From: Microbulbifer sp. MI-G
GTDB lineage: Bacteria; Pseudomonadota; Gammaproteobacteria; Pseudomonadales; Cellvibrionaceae
Length of the DNA: 64,000 nucleotides
Direction of reading: 5' to 3'
NCBI RefSeq assembly: GCF_030440425.1
Contig: NZ_CP098023.1
Coordinates: forward strand, 62,001 to 126,000
The first letter of the stretch is position 1, and every line of letters begins with the position of its first letter. A model generated the notes under the pieces. That model was given only the letters and a program-made list of their open reading frames with translations, did no database searches and was not told the DNA's origin. Of the stretch, positions 45,721 through 56,148 are shown in pieces. The position numbers were made by a program, and so were the translations under genes.

Positions 45721-46256
45721 CACAGATTATATGCCTAATATTTCTTGTCGGTTGTACGAATCTTTCTTTGACTAAAGAAAAATATAATGCCTTACCTTTG
45801 GCGCCCTTGTTAGATGAGGATAAACGACAATTAAGCCAACATATAAAAGTAGATTATCTCGGTGAACGCTATGATGTTATTGCAGCATCATTGTTTTCCT
45901 CCACTGAACTGAGGGTAAGTTTTTTGAGCCTTGAAGGTATTAACTTACTCGATGTTCTGTATGATGGGCACAATGTACATCTGAAATATTATCTAAAAAA
46001 GCCCATACAGTTTCCTCCTGAAATGTTATTGGCAGATATTCAGCTTGTTTATTGGCCTGTTGAAATACTCCGTAAACAGTTACCATCAAATTGGAGGTTG
46101 AAAGAGTTGTCGGTTGAGAATACTTATCAGCGTCAGTTAATCATTGATGGGAGAGTATGTTCTGAAGTTCACTATAGCACCGATGACATTTGGATTGCTA
46201 ACGTTCAGCTTGAGCATAAATTCCTTGATTATAAGCTAAGTATAAGGAATCTTTAG
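45705..46256 (+). CDS. apeN: DUF3261 outer membrane lipoprotein (ApeN type)
   Basis: 183 residues with lipobox LVGC (ICLIFLVGCTN), hence a lipoprotein. DUF3261 proteins are a constant part of APE clusters and contain the pattern LLADIQLVYWPVEILRKQLP seen here. It may receive the pigment-lipid at the outer membrane, as LolB does for lipoproteins. ATG 45705 overlaps the preceding gene by 16 bases. Confidence 0.82.
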   Translation: MFFRIAQIICLIFLVGCTNLSLTKEKYNALPLAPLLDEDKRQLSQHIKVDYLGERYDVIAASLFSSTELRVSFLSLEGINLLDVLYDGHNVHLKYYLKKPIQFPPEMLLADIQLVYWPVEILRKQLPSNWRLKELSVENTYQRQLIIDGRVCSEVHYSTDDIWIANVQLEHKFLDYKLSIRNL

Positions 46257-46258
46257 CT

Positions 46259-47422
46259 ATGAATGGCTGTTTCCTTAATCATATGGGTTTGGCCTGTGCC
46301 CTTGGAGAGACGGAGAAAGATATTATAAAGTCTTTGTTTAAGGGGGATACCTCTTTCATGCGGCCGGACCTTGATCGAATACCAGGATATCATGGATATT
46401 TTGGTAAAATAGACTTTCACTTGCCAGAGATACCTCGGTTATATGAGGCCTACGATTGTCGTAATAATCGGTTAGCTTTGGCAGTTTTGCAGCAGATTGA
46501 GGGTGAAATTTCTAATTCCATTGCTCGTTATAGTGCTAATCGTATTGGTGTTGTTATGGGAACTTCAACTTCGGGGATTGAGTCTGGAGAAACCTATCTC
46601 AAGGGTCATGAAGAGAAAAATTTTAATTATCGATACCAACAGCAGATGGGCGGATTGAGTTCGTTTATAGGAGAGTATCTGGGTATTCATGGACCCCAAA
46701 TTACTGTTTCTACAGCTTGCTCATCCAGTGCTAACGCTTTTGCTTCTGCGCGACGCCTTATATCTATGGATATTTGTGATGCAGTCATTGTTGGAGGAGT
46801 CGACTCCCTATGTGATATGACAATTAGAGGATTTCATAGTTTGGGAGCACTAAGTGCTGGCCAAACCAATCCCTTCAGTACTAATCGGGATGGTATTAAC
46901 CTAGGGGAAGCTGGTGCAGTTTTTTTGATGAGCAAGGAACCCAGTGGGGTTTGCTTATCGGGTATTGCTGCTTCATCAGATGCGTATCATATGTCAGCAC
47001 CGCACCCTAAAGGGCGCGGTGCCGAGATATGTATGCGAAATGCACTAGTTGATGCCGGTCTCGAACCTTTCGCAATAGATTATTTGAATCTTCATGGCAC
47101 AGGCACTCACCATAATGACTCAATGGAAGCAACTGCTGTTTGGAATGTATTTGGCGATAATATTATTTGTTCTTCTACAAAACCATTGACAGGGCATACA
47201 TTAGGTGCGGCTGGAGCGCTTGAAGTGGCTTTTTGTTGGTTGGCAATCAAATACGGGCAAATCTTGCCCCATTATTTCGATGGTAATTATGATCCTCATA
47301 TATCACACATACAGTTATTTCGATATGGGGATAATAGCAAGTGTTTACGCTATGTTATGAGTAATTCCTTTGCATTTGGTGGCAACAACTGCTCGGTGAT
47401 TCTCAGTAAGCTGGAGATTTAA
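46259..47422 (+). CDS. apeO: Beta-ketoacyl synthase (ApeO type)
   Basis: Chain-extending ketosynthase, 387 residues, with a complete Cys-His-His triad: Cys154 in STACSSSANA, His279 in NLHGTGTHHNDS, His313 in LTGHTLGAAGA. In the Xenorhabdus system ApeO pairs with ApeC to elongate the polyene. Starts 2 bases after the DUF3261 gene and is followed by the dehydratase after 3 bases. Confidence 0.9.
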   Translation: MNGCFLNHMGLACALGETEKDIIKSLFKGDTSFMRPDLDRIPGYHGYFGKIDFHLPEIPRLYEAYDCRNNRLALAVLQQIEGEISNSIARYSANRIGVVMGTSTSGIESGETYLKGHEEKNFNYRYQQQMGGLSSFIGEYLGIHGPQITVSTACSSSANAFASARRLISMDICDAVIVGGVDSLCDMTIRGFHSLGALSAGQTNPFSTNRDGINLGEAGAVFLMSKEPSGVCLSGIAASSDAYHMSAPHPKGRGAEICMRNALVDAGLEPFAIDYLNLHGTGTHHNDSMEATAVWNVFGDNIICSSTKPLTGHTLGAAGALEVAFCWLAIKYGQILPHYFDGNYDPHISHIQLFRYGDNSKCLRYVMSNSFAFGGNNCSVILSKLEI

Positions 47423-47425
47423 CAG

Positions 47426-47872
47426 ATGCAGAAGTATACAGCTGAAGAATTGGTTCCACACAGCGGTGGTATGTCGCTTCTGGATGAGATTCTTTTGGTG
47501 GAGGAAGATAAGCTAAAAGCTAAGCTACAAGTACGTGATGATGGGTTGTTTTCCCGTGATAAACGAGTTCCCGCATACGTTGGTATTGAGTATATGGCAC
47601 AAGCAATTGCAGCCTTCTCTGGGTATCATGCCAAAGAAAAAAGTGAAGATATTCGTTTGGGATTTCTGCTTGGAACGAGAAAATTCGTGAGTAATATTGA
47701 AAGTTATCAGTGTGGAGATGAAATTACGATTCAGGCTGAACGTCTCTTACAGGCTGAAAATGGTATGGCAACATTTGAATGCCGGATAACTGGATCAGGT
47801 GTGGAACAAAATGCACGCCTAAGTGTATATCAACCTGATAATGTAGAAGTATTCCTGAAGGAAAAAAGCTAA
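47426..47872 (+). CDS. apeP: 3-hydroxyacyl-ACP dehydratase (ApeP type)
   Basis: 148-residue hotdog dehydratase. LVPHSGGMSLLDEIL holds the catalytic His and PAYVGIEYMAQAIAAFSGYH is the family block. It makes the conjugated double bonds; in Xenorhabdus it acts as a complex with ApeI, which here is fused to the ligase. The stop (TAA) overlaps the start region of the ketoreductase gene. Confidence 0.88.
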   Translation: MQKYTAEELVPHSGGMSLLDEILLVEEDKLKAKLQVRDDGLFSRDKRVPAYVGIEYMAQAIAAFSGYHAKEKSEDIRLGFLLGTRKFVSNIESYQCGDEITIQAERLLQAENGMATFECRITGSGVEQNARLSVYQPDNVEVFLKEKS

Positions 47873-48601
47873 ATGTCAAAGTGGGTTTTAGTCACAGGAT
47901 CTAGCCGTGGTATAGGTCGAGCCATCGCAATTGAATTAGCTAAGGATGGTTTTAACATCGTTTTACACTGCCGTAACCGTCGTGATCTGGCAGAGGTAGT
48001 TGCAGGAGAGATAACCAGATTAGGATGTAACTATCGTATACTGCAGTTTGATATATCTGAACGTGAATCTGCAAAAGAGATTCTGCTGAAAGATATTGAA
48101 GACAACAGTTGTTACTATGGCATTGTGTGTAATGCAGGAGTTACTTCCGATAACGCATTTCCTGCTATGTCAGGTAAGGAATGGGACAGTGTAATACATA
48201 CCAATCTAGACGGTTTTTATAATATCTTACAGCCATTGACTATGCCAATGGTACGACGACGGGCTCCCGGCCGGATAGTAGTCATGACATCAGTATCCGG
48301 GCTCATTGGAAATCGGGGGCAAGTTAATTACTCTGCTTCTAAAGCCGGGCTAATCGGTGCAAGTAAAGCTTTGGCTTTGGAATTGGCAAAAAGAAAAATT
48401 ACGGTAAACTGCGTTTCTCCAGGCCTTATCGGCACTGATCTTTTGAGTAAAGACTTGCCCGTGGGTGAAATCCTGAAGATGATACCCGCTAGACGGCTTG
48501 GTAAACCTGAAGAAGTTGCGGCAGCAGTATCTTTTCTTATGCACGAACGCGCTGAATATATCACCCGGCAAGTAATTTCTGTAAATGGTGGTCTTTGCTA
48601 A
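47873..48601 (+). CDS. apeQ: 3-oxoacyl-ACP reductase, FabG-like (ApeQ type)
   Basis: 242-residue short-chain dehydrogenase using NADPH. TGSSRGIGRA nucleotide motif, NAG (CNAGVTSD), the Ser-Tyr-Lys triad in VSGLIGNRGQ and YSASKAGLIG, and a C terminus ending ISVNGG. Reduces each beta-keto group in polyene extension. Its TAA shares a base with the ATG of the next ketosynthase gene. Confidence 0.92.
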   Translation: MSKWVLVTGSSRGIGRAIAIELAKDGFNIVLHCRNRRDLAEVVAGEITRLGCNYRILQFDISERESAKEILLKDIEDNSCYYGIVCNAGVTSDNAFPAMSGKEWDSVIHTNLDGFYNILQPLTMPMVRRRAPGRIVVMTSVSGLIGNRGQVNYSASKAGLIGASKALALELAKRKITVNCVSPGLIGTDLLSKDLPVGEILKMIPARRLGKPEEVAAAVSFLMHERAEYITRQVISVNGGLC

Positions 48602-49827
48602 TGAAACGTGTGGTTATTACCGGAATGGCAGGGATTAGCCCTATTGGACAGGGATGGGATGCGGTCAGCTTTTCCTTGCATAATCGCCTTACAGGCGTAA
48701 CTTACATACAGGATTGGGATAAATATGAAGGGCTTGAGACCCGCCTTGGAGCCCCTGTAAGAGAATTTAAAAAACCGGTCCATTATGACCGAAAACGTAC
48801 CCGTAGTATGGGGCGGGTATCTTTAATGGCTGTTTTTGCCAGCGAACAGGCCTTACTAGATGCGGGCCTTTTAGATGACCCCGTTTTGAAAAGTGGTTCA
48901 GTAGGCATCTCTTATGGATCTTCGGCTGGCACACCAGCTGCAATGGCTGACTTTGGTAATATGCTCCTCAATTGCCGTACCGATGGTTTAAATGCAACCA
49001 GCTATATTAAAATGATGGCCCATACTGCAGCGGTGAACATCAGTGTATTTTTTAGGGTATGCGGACGTATTTATACCACCAGTTCTGCTTGCACTTCTGG
49101 TAGCCAGGGCATTGGTTATGCCTATGAAGCAATTCGGAATGGTGTTCAAAAGATAATGATTGCAGGTGGTGCAGAAGAACTTTGTGCGACGGAAGCTGCA
49201 GTTTTTGATACGCTCTATGCAACCTCTACCAAAAATGACTCCCCAGAAACTTCACCTCGGCCTTTTGATAAATACAGGGATGGGCTAGTTATTGGTGAAG
49301 GCGCAGGAACTCTTATTTTAGAAGATTACGAGCACGCAATTGCCCGTGGCGCCAAAATATACGCTGAAGTTGTTGGGTTTGGTACAAACTCTGATGGCAG
49401 TCATGTAACCCAACCTCAGTCATCCACGATGGGGGTTGCTTTACAACAGGCGATGTGTCAAGCGGGAATCAATGGGAATGATATTGGTTATGTAAGCGCA
49501 CATGGTACAGCGACTGATCGAGGTGATATTGCCGAAAGCCATGCAACTTATAATGCATTCGGAAGACCCGTTGCAATTAGTTCATTAAAAAGTTATACAG
49601 GTCATACTCTTGGAGCCTGCGGGGTTCTGGAAGCTTGGGCCAGTATACAAATGATGCGTGATGGATGGTTTCACCCCACAATTAATCTAAGCGAGGTCGA
49701 CCGTGACTGTGCTGACTTGGAATATATAACGGGCAACGGTCGCAGGATAGATACTGAATTTGTGATGAGTAATAATTTTGCTTTTGGAGGAATAAATACC
49801 TCTCTTATCTTTAAACGTCTGGAATAA
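48601..49827 (+). CDS. apeR: Beta-ketoacyl synthase (ApeR type)
   Basis: Second complete ketosynthase, 408 residues, with Cys164 in SSACTSGSQG, His301 in SAHGTATDRGD and His335 in YTGHTLGACG. In characterised APE systems ApeR is a homodimeric ketosynthase, proposed to act at the first condensation. Last gene of the operon. An IS30 inverted repeat begins only 10 bases after its stop codon, so the native terminator is missing or displaced. Confidence 0.9.
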   Translation: MKRVVITGMAGISPIGQGWDAVSFSLHNRLTGVTYIQDWDKYEGLETRLGAPVREFKKPVHYDRKRTRSMGRVSLMAVFASEQALLDAGLLDDPVLKSGSVGISYGSSAGTPAAMADFGNMLLNCRTDGLNATSYIKMMAHTAAVNISVFFRVCGRIYTTSSACTSGSQGIGYAYEAIRNGVQKIMIAGGAEELCATEAAVFDTLYATSTKNDSPETSPRPFDKYRDGLVIGEGAGTLILEDYEHAIARGAKIYAEVVGFGTNSDGSHVTQPQSSTMGVALQQAMCQAGINGNDIGYVSAHGTATDRGDIAESHATYNAFGRPVAISSLKSYTGHTLGACGVLEAWASIQMMRDGWFHPTINLSEVDRDCADLEYITGNGRRIDTEFVMSNNFAFGGINTSLIFKRLE

Positions 49828-49922
49828 CATAATACGTGGTTTCGGATACTAAGTGCAATTGGATAAGGAGAAGAGCCAGCTGGTAGACTCCACGCATCTC
49901 CCGACCAAGAGATGAAGCACTG

Positions 49923-50920
49923 ATGAGTTACCACCAGCTGACCGAAGAAGAAAGATACCAGATTTACGTATTATTGAAAGCAGAACATAACCAGAGGGAG
50001 GTTGCGGCTTTGTTGGGGTGCTCACCTTCAACGATTAGCCGGGAATTGAAGCGTAACCGGGGTTTGAGGGGTTACAGACCCGACCAGGCGCAACGCTTCA
50101 GTAACAATCGCAGAACTACGGCTCACAAAGCAATCAAAGTGACAGATGAGGTGAGAAGCTGGATAGAAAAGCTGCTTCGCCAGGAACTGAGCCCTCAACA
50201 AGTAGCAGACTACCTGTTGAGGCACAAGCAGGTGTCGTTGCACCATGAGACGATTTATCAAATTGTTTACGCCGATAAGGCTGAAGGCGGAGAGCTTTAC
50301 AAGCATTTGCGAGTGCTCTCCAAGCCCTACCGCAAACGGTATGGCCATTATGACCGACGTGGACAGATCAAAAACCGCGTGGATATCGATGATCGTCCAG
50401 AGGTGGTTGATAGTCGTTGCCGAATCGGTGACTGGGAAGGCGATACCGTGATGGATAAGGGACGCAAGAGCGCTTTGTTGACCATGGTAGAACGCAAAAC
50501 GCTGTATACGGCTAACCGGCTAACCGGCTAACCGGCTAACCGGCTAACCGGCTAACCGGCAAGCGGGCCGACTTACTTGCAGAGGCAGCTGTCACGAGCA
50601 TGAAACCTCTGAAATCGAAGATTAAAACCATTACCCTCGATAACGGTCTGGAGTTTGCGGAGCATGAGAAAATCGCCATCGGCCTTGGTGGAGATGTCTA
50701 CTTCGCTTACCCGTATGCTTCCTGGGAGCGATGTATCAACGAAAACATCAACGGTCTTATTCGACAGTATTTTCCCAAAAGCACCGACTTCAGTGAAGTC
50801 ACGGATGAAAAGGTACAAGCAGTGATGGATCGACTTAACAACCGTCCGAGAAAGACATGGGGCGGTCGATCACCAAACGAACTATTTATGGGGCAGCGGG
50901 CAGATTTGCTTGCCGTGTAG
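49923..50920 (+). pseudogene. IS30 transposase, disrupted by an 8-bp repeat expansion
   Basis: The N-terminal part (MSYHQLTEEERYQIYVLLKA, HTH with GCSPSTISRELKRNRG, catalytic Asp in GDWEGDTVMD) runs to a TAA at 50529-50531. The rest (KRADLLAEAAVTSMKPLKSK, Asp in TLDNGLEF, Glu in NENINGLIRQYFPK, ending at 50920) is in another frame. Two repeat copies would read ANRLTGKRAD without a break; each extra copy introduces TAA. Six copies make the gene null as sequenced. Confidence 0.88.
50512..50559 (+). repeat. Six tandem copies of CTAACCGG inside the IS30 transposase
   Basis: Perfect 8-bp unit repeated six times (48 bp). It is placed exactly where homologous transposases read RLTGKRA, so it arose by slippage from a one- or two-copy ancestor. 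Confidence 0.95.
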
Positions 50921-50958
50921 TGAAATTGCAGTTATTACTTGAAACCGCGATACATTAA

Positions 50959-51102
50959 CTATTTGATTTTTATGAAAATTATAAAGGGGCAAATAATAAG
51001 TGGCGTTTAGAAAATACTACTTTTGGGCTTGTTAAATTTCGCGAAAAATACAATAGGATAAGATTTATAACTAGTGATGCTGTGTATAATTTGAATTTTT
51101 AG
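50959..51102 (+). pseudogene. Possible C-terminal gene remnant
   Basis: A 47-codon open stretch without a start codon reads as plausible protein (ENYKGANNKWRLENTTFG ... VKFREKYNRIRFITSDAV) and ends at TAG 51100-51102. It lies just right of the IS30 element, so it may be the stump of a gene lost when the element inserted or rearranged. Unidentified. Confidence 0.3.
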
Positions 51103-51141
51103 TTGGCCCAACCAATTGAAAAGTTGAGCCATGGGTCAACT

Positions 51142-51540
51142 TCAGCGTGACATTTCTTTAATTATCGCGCTGTTGAGGTTGTTTATCCAGCGGTTATAAC
51201 TTCTGTGGATGGTTTTTCGTTGGCCATCATAATCAAGCATTTTGCTATCTTTATAGGTGATGCTATAACTATCATTGTCGTAATTGATGTTAGCTTCAGC
51301 ATGATGTTTTCTTATATCAATTGAGGCCAAAATTTGACCTGGAGAAACTTCCTGGCAAGACCATCCTTTTACAATGCAACCAGCAATAATTGATTGTTTA
51401 ACGGAATCTCTAGTTTGTGACGAACCATCTATGCGGCTGGGTACAATTCGGTCTTGAATATTTAATAGTGGATAGCTGGTGCATGCTCCCAAGGTTACAG
51501 CGACTAAAGATAAAAATAATACTCTTTGCATAAGTTTCAT
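51142..51540 (-). CDS. Small lipoprotein, unknown function
   Basis: 132 residues with a clear lipoprotein signal (RVLFLSLVAVTLGACTS, lipobox LGAC). The mature part contains a Cys pair (GCIVKGWSCQEV) and a beta-rich segment (ASIDIRKHHAEANINYDNDS) followed by a helix at the C terminus. AGGAAA precedes the ATG. A 7-bp hairpin (AAGTTGA / TCAACTT, 51121-51142) follows the gene. Lies between two insertion sequences, on the strand opposite to both. No family named. Confidence 0.7.
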   Translation of the reverse strand: MKLMQRVLFLSLVAVTLGACTSYPLLNIQDRIVPSRIDGSSQTRDSVKQSIIAGCIVKGWSCQEVSPGQILASIDIRKHHAEANINYDNDSYSITYKDSKMLDYDGQRKTIHRSYNRWINNLNSAIIKEMSR

Positions 51541-51844
51541 AAAATTTCCTGATTATGGTTAAGGCAGAATCATTGGGGATGAATAGCTTGGATGGTTTTT
51601 CATGCTTGGTCGTTGTTAGGGCTGGGTAAAACGTCAACAGCACGGGAAATCGACCTAAAAGCTTGTACCGAAACCATTTGAAGCGCTCCTCATAGTAGCA
51701 AAACTATCTAATAATTTTGCAGCTTTGTAAAGGTAAGGTTTCAAGATTGTTGCCTTTTTCTATGCTGTCTCAGTTCCTGCTGAGATGTTAGTCCTGAATC
51801 CCCCCGGGTTTCTCGGAGGCTAACTTTCTTGAGAGAATTAGCCA

Positions 51845-53061
<1,217 letters not shown>

Positions 53062-53100
53062 CTCAAATCAAATTGCCTCCGACAAACTCGGGATGATTCA

Positions 53101-53879
53101 ACTTGTTGGAGCGGGAATTTACTGCAGACAAAATACAGCTGTCGGGAAAATTCCTGTAAAAAAATTTCTTCAATTCTTCTAAAGTAGAAGCTGTCTCTGA
53201 AAAACTGCTAATGTGCTGAGCTAGAAAGGAGTAGGCAGTGTTAGAATTCACTGAAGTTAAGTATAATCTCACCAGAGAGCGAAGTGCTCTTGACTGTCTC
53301 CGCGAGGATAACTTTGAGGCGAAGAAAACCTCTTAAATCTGCTTCTGTTCTTACTGGTTGAGACCAATTTTGTCAAAACGCATACCGTCGGAAGCACAAT
53401 ATCATCACTCATGAGTTTTTCGACTCCTGCTGCAGAATGACTGTAGCCCTGCCCGTGTCATGCAATGACAAGTATCGCAGTGGTTTGGTCATTGACAGGC
53501 GGACCAACTGACATGTGGAGTAGGTTCCCGATATGAAAATGGGGGAAGTGTATCGAGGAGGGATTTGGCCGGTGCAAAACTGTGGGCTCACTCAACCCTA
53601 TCAAAGTATGAGGATAGGAGCAAGGTGGTGTATTTAACATGGCATACATCGGTTGGAATTTAACGCGAACGGTGAATCTGTAAGGATAGTTTATTTGATG
53701 AGATGGAAAACAAGGCGATGCTCCGGAGATCTGGTAACAAACTGGCCAACTTCTTCACTTTATCGTTGTTTTTTCAAGAATGTAAGCGATCTTTCTGGGC
53801 AATTCCCAGATTGTTTAAATAGCCTTCCAATCTATGAATGAATAGGCATTCACAAAAACAAGCATCACAAAGGATTCAC
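53101..53879. other. Gene-free region between IS3 and permease
   Basis: About 780 bases. Short frames (up to about 70 codons) on both strands have no recognisable domain. I see no RNA or repeat. Probably decayed sequence plus the permease promoter. Confidence 0.4.
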
Positions 53880-55046
53880 ATGAATACGTCTGCCTCGAAC
53901 CTGCTCATCAGTAATCAATCAACTGCTAAAATTCGCATGAATCTTCTGGCCACACCCCTTGCTTCAATTTTTGGGAGTGGTTTCCTGGTAATTTTACCGG
54001 TACTGGCCACAGCCACAGGCAACGGGATGGGGATAGCCATTATCGTAGTGACATCTTTGGCGTATGCTGTTGGAACAGCGATTCGTTTTAATATTCAACA
54101 TGCGGAACCAATAATCGAAAAAGGCCAAAATACGCTGGTCTCATCACTAGACCGCATCTCTGATGTGTCAATATCCGTTGCCTATATCATTTCAATTACC
54201 CTGTATTTACAAATACTCTCATCATTTTTGCTGGCTGGCTTCAATCTTACTTCTCAGTTATTCCAAGATATATCCACCACCATTGTCATTGTCTCTATAG
54301 TCATTGTCGCTTTGACACGCGGATTGGGGACGTTGAATTTCCTGGAAACATGGTCTTTGATGACAACGCTCGCATTGGTCGTTGTTATTATTCTTGGGTT
54401 TATTCAATATGATCTCGCCAGTATTCAGCAGGGAGTACAAAGTATTCCCACACCAACGGCAAGCTGGTGGGAGATGGCAACGGTTGTAGGTGGTGCCTTA
54501 ATTGTTGTTCAAGGTTTTGAAACCCCCCGTTTTCTTGGAAACAGCTATGATGCAGGCCTTCGTGTGTGGAGTTCACGCTGGTCTCAGGTTGTTTCCTCGA
54601 CTATCTACATTGCATTTGTATTCCTCGCGATACCACTTATTCCCGAGTTGGGTGGTCAGTACGCGGATAATCTTTTGATTAAATTGGTCACTTATACAGC
54701 GATACCTTTCTTGTCAGCCGGAGTTGTGAGTGCCGCATTGCTAAGCCAGTTTTCCGCTGCGGTAGCAGATACCATAGCGACTCAAGGTAATGTTACGGAA
54801 GTATCTCAAAAAAGAATCCATCCGAAGTTAATCTATCTTTCAATAGGGATTTTGGCGATTATTTTAACTTGGTCAGCGGACACCTTTGAAATTCTAGCAC
54901 TGGCTTCAAAAGCCTTTGCATTTTACTATTTTTTGCAGTGCCTGATCGCACTGATTATTGCACCAAATAATCTCTATCGTCTTGGCTTTTCAGCAATCGG
55001 GGTTGCCATGTTATTTATAGTGCTGTTTGCAAAGCCTGTAGGATAG
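53880..55046 (+). CDS. APC-type amino acid permease-like membrane protein
   Basis: 388 residues from ATG 53880, which has AAAGGA upstream; the frame opens at 53838. About eleven hydrophobic helices, starting LLATPLASIFGSGFLVILPV and including LSAGVVSAALLSQFSAAVAD and IGVAMLFIVLFAKPVG. The pattern of an early Gly-rich helix break and a later FSAAVADTIA segment recalls the APC/NSS transporter superfamily. Inner membrane; substrate unknown. It stands alone between mobile elements and looks foreign to its neighbours. Confidence 0.7.
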   Translation: MNTSASNLLISNQSTAKIRMNLLATPLASIFGSGFLVILPVLATATGNGMGIAIIVVTSLAYAVGTAIRFNIQHAEPIIEKGQNTLVSSLDRISDVSISVAYIISITLYLQILSSFLLAGFNLTSQLFQDISTTIVIVSIVIVALTRGLGTLNFLETWSLMTTLALVVVIILGFIQYDLASIQQGVQSIPTPTASWWEMATVVGGALIVVQGFETPRFLGNSYDAGLRVWSSRWSQVVSSTIYIAFVFLAIPLIPELGGQYADNLLIKLVTYTAIPFLSAGVVSAALLSQFSAAVADTIATQGNVTEVSQKRIHPKLIYLSIGILAIILTWSADTFEILALASKAFAFYYFLQCLIALIIAPNNLYRLGFSAIGVAMLFIVLFAKPVG

Positions 55047-55079
55047 CTAGTGGGTCATGTGATGAATTTTATACCGATT

Positions 55080-55829
55080 GTTTTGCCCGCTCGGCTGAAG
55101 CCAGAATTTGACTTGCTGGCCTTGTCGGTTTTTTACCGGCTGTGTGGTGCATTGCACCGAAGTGGGTAACTCCCGTCAGATACTGCACTGCCGCGAACTG
55201 AGTGTCGCGCTGGTTCAACGCTATGTCACCCTGGCTGCCGTGCTGCGCTTTGTGACCGATTATATCGGTTATACTGTGGCTAACCAGGGATTCAGGTAAG
55301 GGGAGCGCAAGGGTGAATTGCTTTACAGCATGCTGGTATACGGCCTGATCGGATGGCTGGTGTTTTACTATGTGTTGATGCTATGGAGAGAGACTTTTTT
55401 CACTGCGATGCTGGCCGCGGTCAGCGCCTGCTGAGCAGTGGGGCTGCTTTGGCGGAGATGGGGGTCGGAAATGGTACTTTGAAATACTCTATTGGCTGAG
55501 ACTTATAACCGATAATGGCCAGGGAGCTCTGTGGAACCGCTTGCAGCAGGATACCGGTATCTAGCCTTAGCAAGTGGCTGTGACCCTGATGAACGGGACA
55601 AAGCTGTATTGTGATGTGGTGCAGGATTTTGACAATACAGTGGTGTGACTTTTTGAGACGGATCAGCTCGGAAATATTGCCCTCTATGAAAACCTGAAAA
55701 AAATCGGACTGGAAAGATGGGAAGGAAGTGAAATTTGTGCGCAGCGATAGCTGGGGAGACAACTTGAACTACATCTCCAGCCGGGAAGTCAGGTATGTGG
55801 AAGTACGCTACCTGAAGAAAAGACGCTAA
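55080..55829 (+). pseudogene. Decayed gene, several stops and frameshifts
   Basis: Coding-like pieces in changing frames are spread along 750 bases: LKPEFDLLALSVFYRLCGAL, then ELLYSMLVYGLIGWLVFYYV (membrane-like), then VAVTLMNGTKLYCDVVQDFD, an in-frame TGA, LFETDQLGNIALYENLKKIG, a frameshift, and WKDGKEVKFVRSDSWGDNLN to a natural end. Together they suggest one ancestral protein with N-terminal membrane helices and a soluble C terminus, perhaps DUF6338-like. Not functional as sequenced. Confidence 0.5.
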
Positions 55830-55972
55830 TCCTTATCGGGCTCCGGTTTGTCGCGGTCTGGTGGGGTTTGCTTATCACCAGCCTTTTGGCCCCGGCTTAC
55901 ATACGGGCTCTTGTCGTCATTATCATTTTCATCGGTCATCGAAGTTTGAAACCGCTTTTTATTTAAAGGCAT
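55826..55972 (-). CDS. Small hydrophilic protein of 48 aa
   Basis: Frame beginning MPLNKKRFQTSMTDENDNDD and ending PDRDKPEPDKD, with a perfect AAGGAGA ribosome-binding site about 8 bases upstream of the ATG. Highly charged (Asp/Lys-rich) and probably unstructured. Its 3' end touches the end of the decayed gene on the other strand. The strong ribosome-binding site is the main argument that it is real. Function unknown. Confidence 0.5.
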   Translation of the reverse strand: MPLNKKRFQTSMTDENDNDDKSPYVSRGQKAGDKQTPPDRDKPEPDKD

Positions 55973-56148
55973 AATGAAATCTCCTTGTTTGTTTGGTGGG
56001 GATAAAGGAGTATCATGTCTAAGTTGCTACAGTTGAAATGTTTATCAGGTATCGAGATATGCAGAGCAAGGCCGATAGTAAGAGGTAAATACCCAGCTCA
56101 ATATGAAGATAGAAGGGAAGGGTAAGTAGTACATGAACTATATTCCTC

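Larger units (their letters stand above)
49838..50946 (+). mobile_element. IS30 family insertion sequence, inactivated
   Basis: Imperfect terminal inverted repeats of 23 bp at 49838-49860 (GGTTTCGGATACTAAG...) and 50924-50946 bound a single transposase gene about 1 kb long. The element abuts the end of the aryl polyene operon. No clear target duplication could be fixed. Confidence 0.82.
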
